Shown: piece after piece, positions 20,461 to 30,854 of the stretch | Position numbering within the stretch: the first letter of the stretch is position 1 | Layout of the letters: every line of letters begins with the position of its first letter | Source: Litsea cubeba | Lineage: Eukaryota > Streptophyta > Magnoliopsida > Laurales > Lauraceae | Reading direction: 5' to 3' | NCBI GenBank assembly: GCA_012931725.1 | Contig: CM022946.1 | Location: 77,276,744 to 77,340,743, forward strand | Length of the DNA: 64,000 nucleotides | Notes under the pieces: model-generated | Database searches by the model: none | Told to the model about the DNA's origin: nothing | The model's input: the letters and a program-made list of their open reading frames with translations, nothing else | Program-made: the position numbers and the translations under genes

Positions 20461-22165
20461 CCCCCTCAATCCATACTCTTCTTTTGTCAAACTTTTGACA
20501 AGGATTTAACTAATAGGTACAAGAAGAAGATGGTTTAACCAATTGAGGGTTAACTTCAAGAGAAGAATTAGATACCAATTGTTAATGATAATTGACTATT
20601 AAAGTACTAATTGATCAAATTACAAATATAAATGGCAAGGTCATTGGGATATACTAAACATAGCATCAATCAATATAACTATGAAAATCATATGCTATGA
20701 AAGTTTTGAATTCATTTCATACAATCATTGGATATAACTATCATGCACAAGATGAGTGAAATGAAGTTCAATCATGAAGCCTACCTCAACCATTAACCAA
20801 CCAAGATTATGAACACATAAACATGGTGGTCATGTGATCTACCTATAAGTGCAAGAGAGGTGGCAATCATGAAGATTATGATGCTCATGGAATGTGACAT
20901 GGAATAAAAAAAATATAACTATCAAGATCAATCCAATGTTCACAAGGTCTATCACAAACTCAAGATATGATACCAATTGGATATAGATACTAATTGAAAA
21001 TGATACCACTTGATTACCAATTGAATATGAAACATGATTAAGAGCAAGCATGTGACAAACACAAAATTCCAACAAGCATCATAAATTGATATTCATCACT
21101 TAGAATAATATAACTAATGAGCATAGTGATGAACAAGAGAAATTGCATAAAAGATATAACTTAGTAGAACATGCAATTTTCAAAGTGTCAAATCATATGA
21201 ATTCAACAACTAAGAATCCATCAAACAATCTATGAAATACAAGGAATGGATTTCAAAGAGGTTCATATGATTAAACACTACTATGAAGTTGAGACATGTT
21301 TAATGAATGATGCCAATAAGAAAATTACACATGAATCAACAACATAACCATCCAAGTCAAATAAAAACTAGAAAGCAAGAGGATGGATTTTAGAGTCCTA
21401 GAATGGTGTCTTCAAATAAAACTAAAATCAAGCACAACCAAACAAGGAACTATATAGACAATTGCATATAACAAGAATGTAACTAAATGAGCAAACATGC
21501 GAATTGCCTATCACAACATTCATTTCCATTTCTAAGATGATAAAACCGAATGCATAAGGAAATGAAAACATGGAACATGCTTTGATAAATGAAACTAATG
21601 AAGTTTTAAAGCAATTCCACATATGCAATCTTCAAATCATAAACAAAATCCAACAATGAACAAAATGAGTACGAAAAGAAGATAACATATTATCAATCAT
21701 CAATTTGTATTCTAAAAATATAACTACAAGGGCTCATACAAATTGAAAACATATTTTCCATACCAAAAGATATAACTAGTAAGTTCATGGAAAACCCAAA
21801 TTTATTTAAATCATTCGTTTTTCAAAACAAATTTCACTAAGACATTCAAACAAATGATTTTGCAACATCAATCGATTATGAAAGGTCTAGCTATAAAAGC
21901 TTTTGAAATCATAATCAATTGAACATGTAGAAATGCAATACAAAAGATATAACTATATTAGAGCAAAAAGCAAATATAACATGAGAAATTATAATCAAAG
22001 GATTTTGAAAACCATGATATGTAACTAGTATGGTGCATGAAAACAAAATCAATTGATTACAAATAAACATTGCATTTAAAGTAATGTAACTAATGAAAGA
22101 ACATAAATGCAAATGCAATCATGACCAACAAAAGGATTTAACTATAAAGAATAGGTTGGTCAATG
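20461..22165 (-). repeat. Stem-loop array with conserved loop word in SIRE-like element
   Basis: Consecutive inverted repeats of about 40-80 bp, each enclosing a variant of RATATAACTA (sense TAGTTATATY). Clear cases (arms; loop word): 20659-20699 (CATAGCAT/ATGCTATG; 20673), 20706-20771 (15-base arms; 20731), 21092-21133 (TTCATCACT/AGTGATGAA; 21108), 21141-21178 (AATTGCAT/ATGCAATT; 21153), 21455-21510 (21477), 21700-21746 (perfect 11-bp arms; 21718), 21754-21794 (TTTTCCAT/ATGGAAAA; 21769), 21993-22058 (over 20-base imperfect arms; 22019), 22068-22115 (22084), 22122-22162 (TGACCAAC/GTTGGTCA; 22135). Others have strong arms but a degenerate loop word: 21191-21272, 21570-21622, 21808-21860, 21868-21922. 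Arm sequences differ between units, so this is not a simple tandem repeat. Confidence 0.85.
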
Positions 22166-22177
22166 AGGTCCAAGGCC

Positions 22178-23764
22178 TTAAGGTTTGACTAAGTAAATAA
22201 CTTTTGGAATCCACCTAAGGTCTTGGGAGGGTTGATCTTTGAGGCCAAGTTTAGAAGTCCCACCAACTTTTGGAGATTTGACTTGATAAACTTTTAATTT
22301 AGACTTATCACCATGGTGTTTAGATTTAACTAAATTTGGCATAGGTTGGTGATTAGTCTTTTGAGGTTGGTGAGTTTTCTTTTTAGGGGATTGATTTCTT
22401 TTCTTCTTATTTCCTCCATTTATTTGACTTTTGAATTTAAGATTTAACTTTGCAACTTTCTTCAAAAGTTCCTTCATTTGTTGAGTTAATGGAGGAAGAT
22501 TGAGAAGCTTTTTGTTAATAGATTCTTTTAGAGTTGGTTTAACTTGTTTAACCTTTTTAGAATCTATTTTAGGAGACTCCTTTTTAATTGGTTTTACTTG
22601 TTTAGTCTTTTTAGAGTCTTCCTTAATTTTTAGTGTCTTATCCATCATAGAGTTTGATTTTACTTTCTTTGGTTCAAAGATGGGTTTAGACACATTGCTT
22701 CTTCTTAATTTGCACTCAAATTTGAAATGCCCTTCATTACCACAATAATGACATTTTGATTTGGGCAATGGAGAGTGAGTGCATGAGAATGAGGACTCAC
22801 CTTTCACAAATATGTTGGTGAATTTAAGGTCATGTGAAGTATTCCTATCATAACCAAGACCCGTCCTATCTCTTTGTGATTTACCCAATTTAAATAACTT
22901 TTCAAATTTTTCTTCACTTTGGGTAAATTTGCACTCATATTTTTGTTTGTAAGTTTCAAGTTGAGTGACTTGGTTTTTAAGGGTTGAATTTTCATTTTTA
23001 ACTTTTGTTAGTTCAAGTTCAATTCCCTTAAATTTGTTTAGCTCTTCATGGGCAAGTTTTAATTCAAATTTAAGTTCATTAACAACATTAGATTCAAGTT
23101 CTAGAGTTTTTAAATTACTTTGAGCATTAGACAAGTTTTCATTGGAAATAGTCAACTTGGATTTTAAATGGACAATGTTTTCATCTTGTCTTTTTAAAGT
23201 ATCTCTTAGATTTAAATTTTCATTTTTAAGCTCATTACAATTTATCTTAATCTCATTTAGTTCATTTTGAGCATTAGATAAATTTTCTTTAGAGATAGTT
23301 AACTTGGATTCAAGATTGTTAATGTCTTTATCTTGCCTTTGATCTCTTAATTTATAATTTTTCTTATTAAGATTGTCATAACCTATCTTTAAATCTTTTA
23401 ATTCATCTTGAGCATTATATAGGTTATGCAAAGAGATCATGAACTTAGATTCTACACAATTTATTACTTCATCTTTCTCTCTAAGTTCATCTTTTGAAGA
23501 GACTAATTCTTTGTTTAGTCTTTGAGATTCTTCTTTTAATCTTTTATTCTTCTTAGAAAGCTCTAAGGATAATGTGCACAAATCCTCATAAGCTTGTTCA
23601 ATGTCATTATCATTTTCATCATTTTCTTCCTCTTTTAATTCAAATTGAGATTCTTTAAATTCATTATTTGAATCTCCAATAGAAGGAAGAATGAGCGGTC
23701 TAGAAGAATCTACCAAAGAATCTACAAAGTCTAAACTAGTGGAATCCATTCTAATGATTTTCAT
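22178..23764 (-). CDS. Gag of SIRE-like element
   Basis: 528-aa open frame with a CCHC zinc knuckle CHYCGNEGHFKFEC at about residues 336-349, so it is a nucleocapsid-bearing Gag that should package the element RNA. Upstream is a long coiled-coil region (about residues 45-300) with three related 45-50-aa repeats built on SKLTISxENLSNAQxEL. The C-terminal part is Lys/Gln-rich and basic and reaches RWIPKVIY, resembling the sequence that in Copia polyproteins precedes the protease. The frame ends there, so pol is missing rather than mutated. The start is uncertain: the usual Gag N-terminal capsid part is short or absent, and the first ATG at 23764 is about 90 bp from the PBS. Confidence 0.85.
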   Translation of the reverse strand: MKIIRMDSTSLDFVDSLVDSSRPLILPSIGDSNNEFKESQFELKEEENDENDNDIEQAYEDLCTLSLELSKKNKRLKEESQRLNKELVSSKDELREKDEVINCVESKFMISLHNLYNAQDELKDLKIGYDNLNKKNYKLRDQRQDKDINNLESKLTISKENLSNAQNELNEIKINCNELKNENLNLRDTLKRQDENIVHLKSKLTISNENLSNAQSNLKTLELESNVVNELKFELKLAHEELNKFKGIELELTKVKNENSTLKNQVTQLETYKQKYECKFTQSEEKFEKLFKLGKSQRDRTGLGYDRNTSHDLKFTNIFVKGESSFSCTHSPLPKSKCHYCGNEGHFKFECKLRRSNVSKPIFEPKKVKSNSMMDKTLKIKEDSKKTKQVKPIKKESPKIDSKKVKQVKPTLKESINKKLLNLPPLTQQMKELLKKVAKLNLKFKSQINGGNKKKRNQSPKKKTHQPQKTNHQPMPNLVKSKHHGDKSKLKVYQVKSPKVGGTSKLGLKDQPSQDLRWIPKVIYLVKP

Positions 23765-23846
23765 GAAAACACAACACTAGGGTTTTGACTCTAGGTTTTT
23801 ACACCTAATCAAGAGTTCCAAACACTTGATCCTAATATAGAGCACG

Positions 23847-23860
23847 TGGCTCTGATACCA
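23847..23860 (-). other. Primer binding site of SIRE-like element
   Basis: Sense TGGTATCAGAGCCA, complementary to the 3' end of plant initiator Met tRNA. It lies two bases inside the 5' LTR. Confidence 0.92.
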
Positions 23861-23862
23861 AT

Positions 23863-25636
23863 TGTAAGTCCAAGAGAGATCCTTACCCTAGAGGGGTGAA
23901 TAGGGTGAGCTACACTTTATGACTAATAAAGACCAATTTTAACTTAATTAACATTAACTAGTCACATGTGATGATTAAACAAACAATATGCGGAAGCTTA
24001 AATAAACAATCACCACATTGCAATCACCACAACACAAGATTTATAGTGGTTCGGCCTCAATGCCTACATCCACTACTGGCTTGTGTTCCTCACACCCCAC
24101 CGGATTCCCACTATTATGCTTTTCAAAAGGCTAAGCAATAACCTCTACAACTATGCTTTTCTAGGCTAAGCAATAACCTTACAATGTGCTTTTATAGGCT
24201 AAGCAATAACCTTTACACAATGCTTTTCTTAGGCTAAGCAATAACCTTAATACATAAAAGATTTCTCTCAAAGAAAGTGTCTTCACAAAACACTCTTATG
24301 AGATTACAATTTAGCTCAATAAATTTGCCTCTAAGATAGGCGGATATGAAAGTGTAATGCAACTCACACAAACACACTAAGTAATGCAAAGATGAATGCT
24401 TATCAGGTGTGTGTGTGAAAACTTCAATCAAGATTAAAATTAAAGCTCAATCAAAATATATGCTTAAAGCAATTCAAAAGTTTAATGCACATAAATAGAT
24501 TTGATTGAACTTATATGCAAATCACTTGAACAACTACAAACTTGTTAATGATATGAAAAATCAAAAGATCACAAGTTGAATGTAAATGCTTAAGCCTAAT
24601 CAAGTGATGCATGTGCTATGCTATGTTGTTTTCAAAAACAAAGGTTTAACTTAAGATTCAAATGAATGAAAACAACAAAGATGATTCAAACAAGTTAATG
24701 AAACATGTTTATAAAACAAATCAAAGGTTTTAACAAAACATGATTTATAAAGTTTTAACACAAAACTTGGTTTGAATCAAAGTGAGAAATCCATCACAAT
24801 CTAAAACAAAGATTGAATGAAGGTAATGGATTTAACACATCATAGTTTATATGCTAAAAATCATTTACCAATAATTTAGTCAAAGCATAAAACATATGAT
24901 TAATAAAAGTAAAGCTTACTTGATGATTTAACTTAATGATCCAAGCTTTAGCTTTACTAATGACCCTCTTGGTCTTTCTTAGTTCATCCCCTTTTCCTTG
25001 ACTCCAAACTCCTCAAAGATGGCTTGGAAGCTCTAAGATGTTCAACACTTTTTCAATGGGAATGAACCCCTTTTTATACTCAAAAGTTGAGTTCCTGCGT
25101 GTCCTCGGTCGACCCCCAGCTTGTCTCGGTCGACCGACCCTTAATGGTAAAAAATCAGATCGTTTGAAAAAAGCTCAACGGACACTTTCTCGGTCGACCC
25201 ACAGTGTCTTCGGTCGACCGAAGGCATGGGTTCGGTCGACCGACCACACTGCGGGTCGACCCGAGCCCAAGGACCAAAAATCCCATTTTTGCATATTTAA
25301 AGAGATTTCTTTGTGGGATCTTTGGGCCACTAAATCAAGCTTGGAAACATGATTTTAAATCATTCTAAGTATTTTAAAATCATGAAACATAAAAAGCCAA
25401 AAATCATTTGAAACTTTAAATCATTGGCTAGCTTGATTTGTAAAAATTATTTTTCAAATAAAATGCATCCAAGATGAAAACCAAAACATGCATGAAACAT
25501 ATGATTTACAAGATTTAAAACAATGCATGTGTAAATCAAGATTTCAAGAATTTCTAAATCAATGCATGTGTGAAAATTCATGAGATTAATAAAATGCTAA
25601 TGCATCCATCAAATTGCAATAAACAAAATCCTAACA
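23863..25636 (-). repeat. SIRE-like 5' LTR
   Basis: From TGTAAGTCCAAG to ATCCTAACA, 1774 bp, nearly identical to 18109-19888. Contains the four-copy repeat (24115-24247), GGTCGACC palindromes (25105-25265) and TATA motif (25070-25079). Confidence 0.95.
25070..25079 (-). promoter_or_regulatory. TATA box, SIRE-like 5' LTR (promoter copy)
   Basis: GTATAAAAAG on the sense strand. The GGTCGACC cluster lies immediately upstream in sense, as expected for the end of U3. Confidence 0.65.
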
Positions 25637-25641
25637 TGATT
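25637..25641. repeat. Target site duplication of SIRE-like element (right)
   Basis: TGATT, matching 18104-18108. Confidence 0.95.
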
Positions 25642-28637
25642 TGCATGTTTTCCCCTTCCTGGATTGCCATGGATGCGACAAGTCCGGCTAGGGCATCTGC
25701 ACGTATGTTTTCACCTCTACGAATGTGGGTGATGTGACAGATGTCAAACTTTTGCAGAAGTGATTGTGCCTTATTGTAGTAAGGCAACAAATCTGGCTTC
25801 CTGACTTCAAATTTCTGATTCATCTGGTTGACGATCAGTTGAGAGTCTCCAAAGACTTCCAGCATGGTGATACCAGATTCGACGGCGAGTTCCAATCCTA
25901 AGATCAGAGCTTGATATTCAGCTGCATTGTTTGTGCATGGTTCCAGTAGTGAGAAAACGTGTGGAATCATGTATTTGTCGGGGCTAACAAAGAGGATGCC
26001 AACTCCCGAGATCAGCTGTCTTTTTTCATTTGTCCTGGTTGCACCGTCAAAGTACATGTCCCAGGAGGCACTTTGTGAGAAAGTCTCCACATTGTAGACT
26101 GGTTCATCTGGGAGATCATCTCTGAGCGGAGAATCTTTAGGCAATGGATGCTCTGCGAGGAAGTCCGCTAGAGCTTGCCCTTTGATTGCTTTTTGTGGTA
26201 CATATCTAATATCAAATTGTGACAGAAGGATGGACCATTTTGCCAGTCGAGCATTGAGAGAACCTGCTTTTGTGATAAGGACCTTCAAGAGGTTGACCCT
26301 CGAGACCAGGTATACTGTGTTGGAAAGTAAGTAGTGAAGCAGCTTTTGTACAGCGAACATCACTGCAAGACATTCTTTTTCGACTGGAGAGTAGCGATGC
26401 TCTGCACCTACTAGCATGCGGCTGAGGTAATATAGAGTAGCTTCTTTTCTTTGATCATTTTCTTGCGCAAGCAGAGCTCCCAAAGAGTGATCAAGGGCTC
26501 TTGTGTACAAGATGAATGGTTTTCCAGTGGTAGGAGCAGCTAACACTGGAGGTTTTGTCAGGTATGACTTGATGTCTTGGAAAGCAGCTTCACAGTCAGC
26601 ATCCCAGACAAAGTTTACACCCTTTTTCATCAATCGGGAGAATGGACGGCATTTCCCCGAAAGATTGGAGATGAACCGTCTGATGTAGGCTAATCTCCCT
26701 TGATGCCCTTTGAGTTCTCTCAAGGTTCTTGGAGAGGGCATTTCTAGAATGGCTTTGACTTTTATGGGGTCAAGCTCTATTCTAGCCTTCCGAACTAAGA
26801 ATCCGAGGAACTTACCCGACGAGACGCCGAAGAAGCATTTCAAAGGATTCATTCGTAGTTTGTGTTTGCGAAGCCGGAGGAAGACTTCTCGAAGGTTTTC
26901 GAGATGATCTTCTTTTCTTTTGCTTTTGACGGCGAGGTCATCAACGTAACATTCAACCGTCTTGTGCTGCATATCTTGGAATATTTTCATCATAGCCCTC
27001 TGATATGTGGCACCATCATTTTTCAGACCAAATGGCATGACAGTGTAGCAATACAAACCAAATGGGGTCCGAAAAGATGTATGTTTTTCATCTTCAGGAT
27101 GCATCTTTATCTGATTGTAGCCAGAGAAACCATCCATGAATGTCATTCGCTCGAATCCACAGGTATTATCAATCATTACCTCTGGTATGGGGAGCAGAAA
27201 TTCATCTTTAGGGCATGCGCCATTCAGGTCTCTATAGTCAATACAGACCCTGATCTGCCCATTTTTCTTTGTCACGGGGACAATGTTGGCCAACCATTCA
27301 GGATGTTGTTCCTCACGGATGAAGTCGACGCTTTTGAGTTTTTGAACTTCTTGTTCAATTTTATCCATCACATCTGGACGGAATCTTCTTTGGCCTTGCT
27401 TGACAGGCTTGATGTCTTCTTGAAGATTGAGTTTGTGAACCACTATTTTGGGGTCTAAGCCTGGCATTTTAGCGTAAGACCATGCAAAGCAATCAACGAA
27501 CTCACGAAGAAAGGCGATATACTCGGGTAACTCATCATCCTTTATATTCTTGCTTATGAATACAGGACGTGGGTTATCTGGTGTTCCCAAGTCTATCTTT
27601 TGAACAGGATCTTCTGTTGGAAGGTTCGAAGGTGGTTCCTCCACAATATTTTCGGAGGCTTCCAGCTCAACGAAACCTTCTGGGTTTTCAAAGGCATTTC
27701 CAGACCAAGGTTTTGTTCCTTTCCACAGGTCTTCTTGATCGGTGATTTTCCCAAGGCTTGCTATGAGATGATCCCAATCGCCTGTTGAAACCGGGTCGAA
27801 GTAGGCTACTTCTTTTGGAGATGAGGGTTCTTCTGGGTCAGAAGACCACACGTCTGTTCCATCGGACAACTCCTCTTTATTTTCGGAGAAATCGTGCCAA
27901 TTGGATGAGCTTCCTGGATCTTTGTCAGGTGACTCATCAAAGAGATATCCAGGGAGATCAATGTCTTCATGGACTTGAGAAGTTGAGGCTTGGTCAGTAT
28001 ATTGACTTTTAAGCCTTTGTGTCAACTGTCTTAAGGGAGTGTTGGGATCATACCCTAACCCCTGTGAAGACTTTTCTACATAGTCGTAGAGTCTCCAATC
28101 TTCCAGCTGGCTTTTGGTCAAGACGGGCCCCAATGGCGTGAGAATACCGCGTCCTTCTCCCAAACCGACTGGGTTTTGAGCGTCATAGCCCATTTTCTTC
28201 ATAATAGCTTGTGCCACAGAATTGTATAAGGATAGTTGAGGCATACCTTTATTTTGGAAACGTTCAAGCATGGAGTTTGATGAAGAAGCATCCGATCTAT
28301 GGAAGAAGATCGGCTTTTCCTTTGCTGAAGTTGCTGGAACAACGAAGGAAGCTGACGTAGGATCTTCTATGTCAGAAGTTATCTCCATTGGAGTGACAGC
28401 AGGCTGAACTTGCTGAGTGTCAGCTTGGCTTGACGATGCGTCGTCTTCTGGCTCTGAATCCGAGTCCGTGTCTTGCATGATAGACACGAAAGAGACAACA
28501 AATTTGCCCCCAGGCTTTTGCTTTGCCTTCTTCACTTTAGTTGTGATGACCAAAGGCTTTGAAGGTTTAAGGGAGATGATGAAGGGAGTTTGAATGCTCT
28601 CTTCAGATTTACCGGATGGTTTGTTTTCTTCCGGTGA
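25642..28637 (-). CDS. Tat reverse transcriptase with dual RNase H (5' part of pol)
   Basis: Copies element RNA into DNA and removes the RNA template. From the N-terminus: a degenerate G-patch-like segment (MKKMGYDAQNPVGLGEGRG) at about residue 130; RT with CIDYRDLNGACPKDEF (about 437) and catalytic YVDD (about 536); a Ty3-type RNase H (LDHSLGALLAQ) that appears to lack its catalytic residues; then a second, archaeal-type RNase H with the expected acidic residues in YFDGAT, NNAAEYQALI and VFGDSQLIV (about 834-960). A duplicated RNase H with a decayed first copy is the hallmark of the Tat lineage. The frame is open from the TAA at 28638 to the nested insertion and continues in the same phase into integrase at 18103. 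Confidence 0.93.
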
Positions 28638-28640
28638 TTA
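28638..28640 (-). other. In-frame stop between protease and RT
   Basis: TAA follows GCT CCT CAA and is followed by TCA CCG GAA in the same frame. A single base change from CAA would explain it. Read-through cannot be excluded from sequence alone. Confidence 0.75.
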
Positions 28641-29399
28641 TTGAGGAGCTTTGCCTTTATCTTTCTGGAGATTTTCGGCAAAGGATGCTGTGTGCTTCTC
28701 CTCTTCTTCTTTTTCACCTTCATACATCTGTGAATATGCGAAGTGGACTTCTTTACCTTTGAAGGGTTTTCTGTCCGCAAAGACTCGATGTATCATGCCG
28801 TCGTCGCCAACAAACTTGATGCATTGATGTAGAGTTGAAGGGACAGCACCATTCTCGTGGATCCAAGGGCGTCCGAGAAGGATGTTGTAGCATGAAGGGG
28901 TTTTTATTGCATACACTGTGACCTCAGAGATAAGATCACCGATCTGCAACTTGAACCTGATTTTGCCGATAGGCCTTTGAGTACTCCCATCGTATCCAAA
29001 GATAGATACAGATGTGTGGCTTAGCTTGCTGGGTGGGATGCCCAACTCTTCAAGAGCCGATGTGGAGATGAGGTTGAGTGCAGAACCTGGGTCGATCTGA
29101 ACTCTGTGCATAGGCATCTCCTTGATATACCCTGTGAAGTATAGGGGTCGGTTATGCCTGGTTTCGCCAAGTAGGAGGTCGTCCTTTGTGAAGGCGATGG
29201 TTGCACTGGCTGCTTTTTTAACCGAGAGGCATTCAATGCATGATCCCTCAGTTTTCTTCTTTTCTCCCTTTGAGGAGGCTTCTGAGTTTTTGACCCGGTA
29301 ATCCATTTCAATTTGGAGGACTTGCGGGGCATTTTTGTTGACATCCTCATTCAGCTTTTGTAATTCCGAGATGAGATTATCACGAGTGTGCGGAGACAT
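28641..29399 (-). CDS. Tat aspartic protease region
   Basis: Retroviral-type aspartic protease that should cleave the polyprotein. The active-site region reads VQIDPGSALNLIS (about residue 100), with DPGS in place of DSG/DTG as in many Tat elements. The second conserved hydrophobic-Gly region appears as NILLGRPWIHENGAVPS. The tail is Lys/Glu-rich. It is open between the TGA at 29400 and the TAA at 28638, both in frame with its neighbours, so it was once joined to both the gag linker and RT. Confidence 0.88.
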
Positions 29400-29402
29400 T
29401 CA
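29400..29402 (-). other. In-frame stop upstream of protease
   Basis: TGA between a conserved segment (FKYDLIEHFKHIPARLHILDLL) split by the stop from MSPHTRDNLI. CGA to TGA is a likely origin, a transition expected at methylated CpG. Confidence 0.75.
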
Positions 29403-30851
29403 CAACAAATCTAGGATGTGCAGACGTGCAGGTATGTGCTTGAAGTGTTCAATCAAGTCATACTTGAAAGCCTCCTTAGGGCATGCATGTTCATCATTGT
29501 TGCCACTAGGGGCGCTTACAACATCTTTTCCCGAAGGATTTACATATGTAAAGGAAGATTGGTTGTAATTTTTGTGGTAGTCCCGGCCAGAGCGGGTGCC
29601 TCTACCAACTTTGAGAGTCTTGAGAAGGGTCTTCGTTTGGAAGATTGTCTTCGGGATCAAGAGGCTGTCGTTTTTCATTTGCTGAGGATGAATTAGCAGC
29701 AGAGTTGCCATCCTCAGTGATCGTGTTGCATGGAGCATTTTCCGGGAACAAGTCCTGAACAGCATCCAGCAACCTTTCTTCGTTGACTAATTCATCATCC
29801 CAAACATCAATGACTGGGAATTCTTCAGTCAGGAAGGGTGTGAACTTTGAAGTCACGGTCTCAGGAGAAGAAACCTGAGAGGGTGTCATCTCAGTGAAAG
29901 TCACGTGAGACGAGGTGGCTTCAGAAGATACATTGCTAGGCGTCGCCGGAGTGTAAGTGCTCTCATCAGATGATGCTTCGGAAGAGCTATAATCCCGAAT
30001 TATCAGATTACAAGAAGCTCTGACGGGAGACGTTGTCTGATCGGAGTCAGACTCATCCTCGGATGTAAGAGGATCGTCTATCCAGCAATTTTCTCCATTT
30101 TCAGGAGTTAAGGGAGGGTGTACCTGGTGGTCTTCAGGGACTTCAGGCTCTGGGTTGCGAGGAGGCTCGTCGATGCGTTCTTGCTCTTGTTCTAGAGCGA
30201 GTCGCTGCAAAATCCTTGCATATTCTTCAAGATCAGGCATGGGAGCCGGATCTTCTTCTTCATCAACTCTTTGTGGCTCAACATGGTTGATTCCCACTGG
30301 AGTAATGAGAGGTGCTGGGTCAGCAGCATTTTGTTGTACAGCTTCTTGGTCTTCTTCATCATCAGACCAGGATCCTTGTGGCTGTAGGGGTTATACCAGA
30401 TTACTGGCATAAGATGAGACTCAGGAACCCATTCTTCATTGGAGAGATATTCTCCTGTTTCAAGGGACTCCTCCCACTCATCTGTGTAGTTGGATTCGAA
30501 TCCATCATCGGTGTCGCTGGATTCGTATCCATCAATGGAGAATCCAACTACCGAATTGCAAGAGTATGATGCCTCCTGCATGGCTTCTTTGAATTGAGGT
30601 GGCATGAAATCACTAAGAGTGAATTTCCTTACCGCCTTTGAAGTCTCTAGAAGGGATGTTTTTGTTGCCTCCAGCGAAGCGGTAGAGGAAGCCTCTTCCT
30701 TTTTATTGACTTCTAGTTTTGGCTGGGTCTTCTCTTGCCGTTTGAGCTTGAGGAGATGTTTCCTAGCCTGCCTTCGCTGTTGAGCTGTAGGCTTTGTTTT
30801 CACGACCTCCCAATTTTCATCTTCCAGGAGATCGGGATGTACCCATATCGG
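29403..30851 (-). pseudogene. Gag-protease linker, frame-disrupted
   Basis: Continues the gag frame from the stop at 30852 (basic part, TAQQRRQARKHLLKLKRQEK), changes frame near 30370 into an acidic Ser/Glu-rich tract (29602-30297, for example TPSNVSSEATSSHVT), and returns to the original frame near 29610, where KVGRGTRSGRDYHK and YDLIEHFKHIPARL, conserved in Tat elements, are found. The two compensating shifts could be indels; an intron is an alternative, since Ogre-type elements are known to splice in gag-pol. Its function within Gag processing is unknown. Confidence 0.65.
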
Positions 30852-30854
30852 TTA
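30852..30854 (-). other. In-frame stop at the end of gag
   Basis: TAA after PYPTPDG, with the same frame open for about 480 bp beyond. It may be the natural gag stop (translational recoding) or a mutation. Confidence 0.6.

Larger units (their letters stand above)
18109..25636 (-). mobile_element. SIRE/Maximus-like Copia derivative, gag-only, with stem-loop array
   Basis: 7528-bp element with TG...CA LTRs of 1780 and 1774 bp, an initiator-Met-tRNA type PBS next to the right LTR and a purine tract next to the left, hence minus orientation. The only coding region is gag. Where protease, integrase, RT and RNase H should follow there is 2.3 kb of AT-rich sequence dominated by stem-loops. It must depend on an autonomous relative. 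By eye the two LTRs differ at roughly seven bases plus a few small indels, so the insertion is recent. Lineage is inferred from the PPT and LTR end motifs and gag type, not from RT. Confidence 0.88.

Noticed and set aside
26503..27458. Plus-strand ORFs opposite RT
   Set aside because: Shadows of the RT/RNase H coding strand, with no independent motif.
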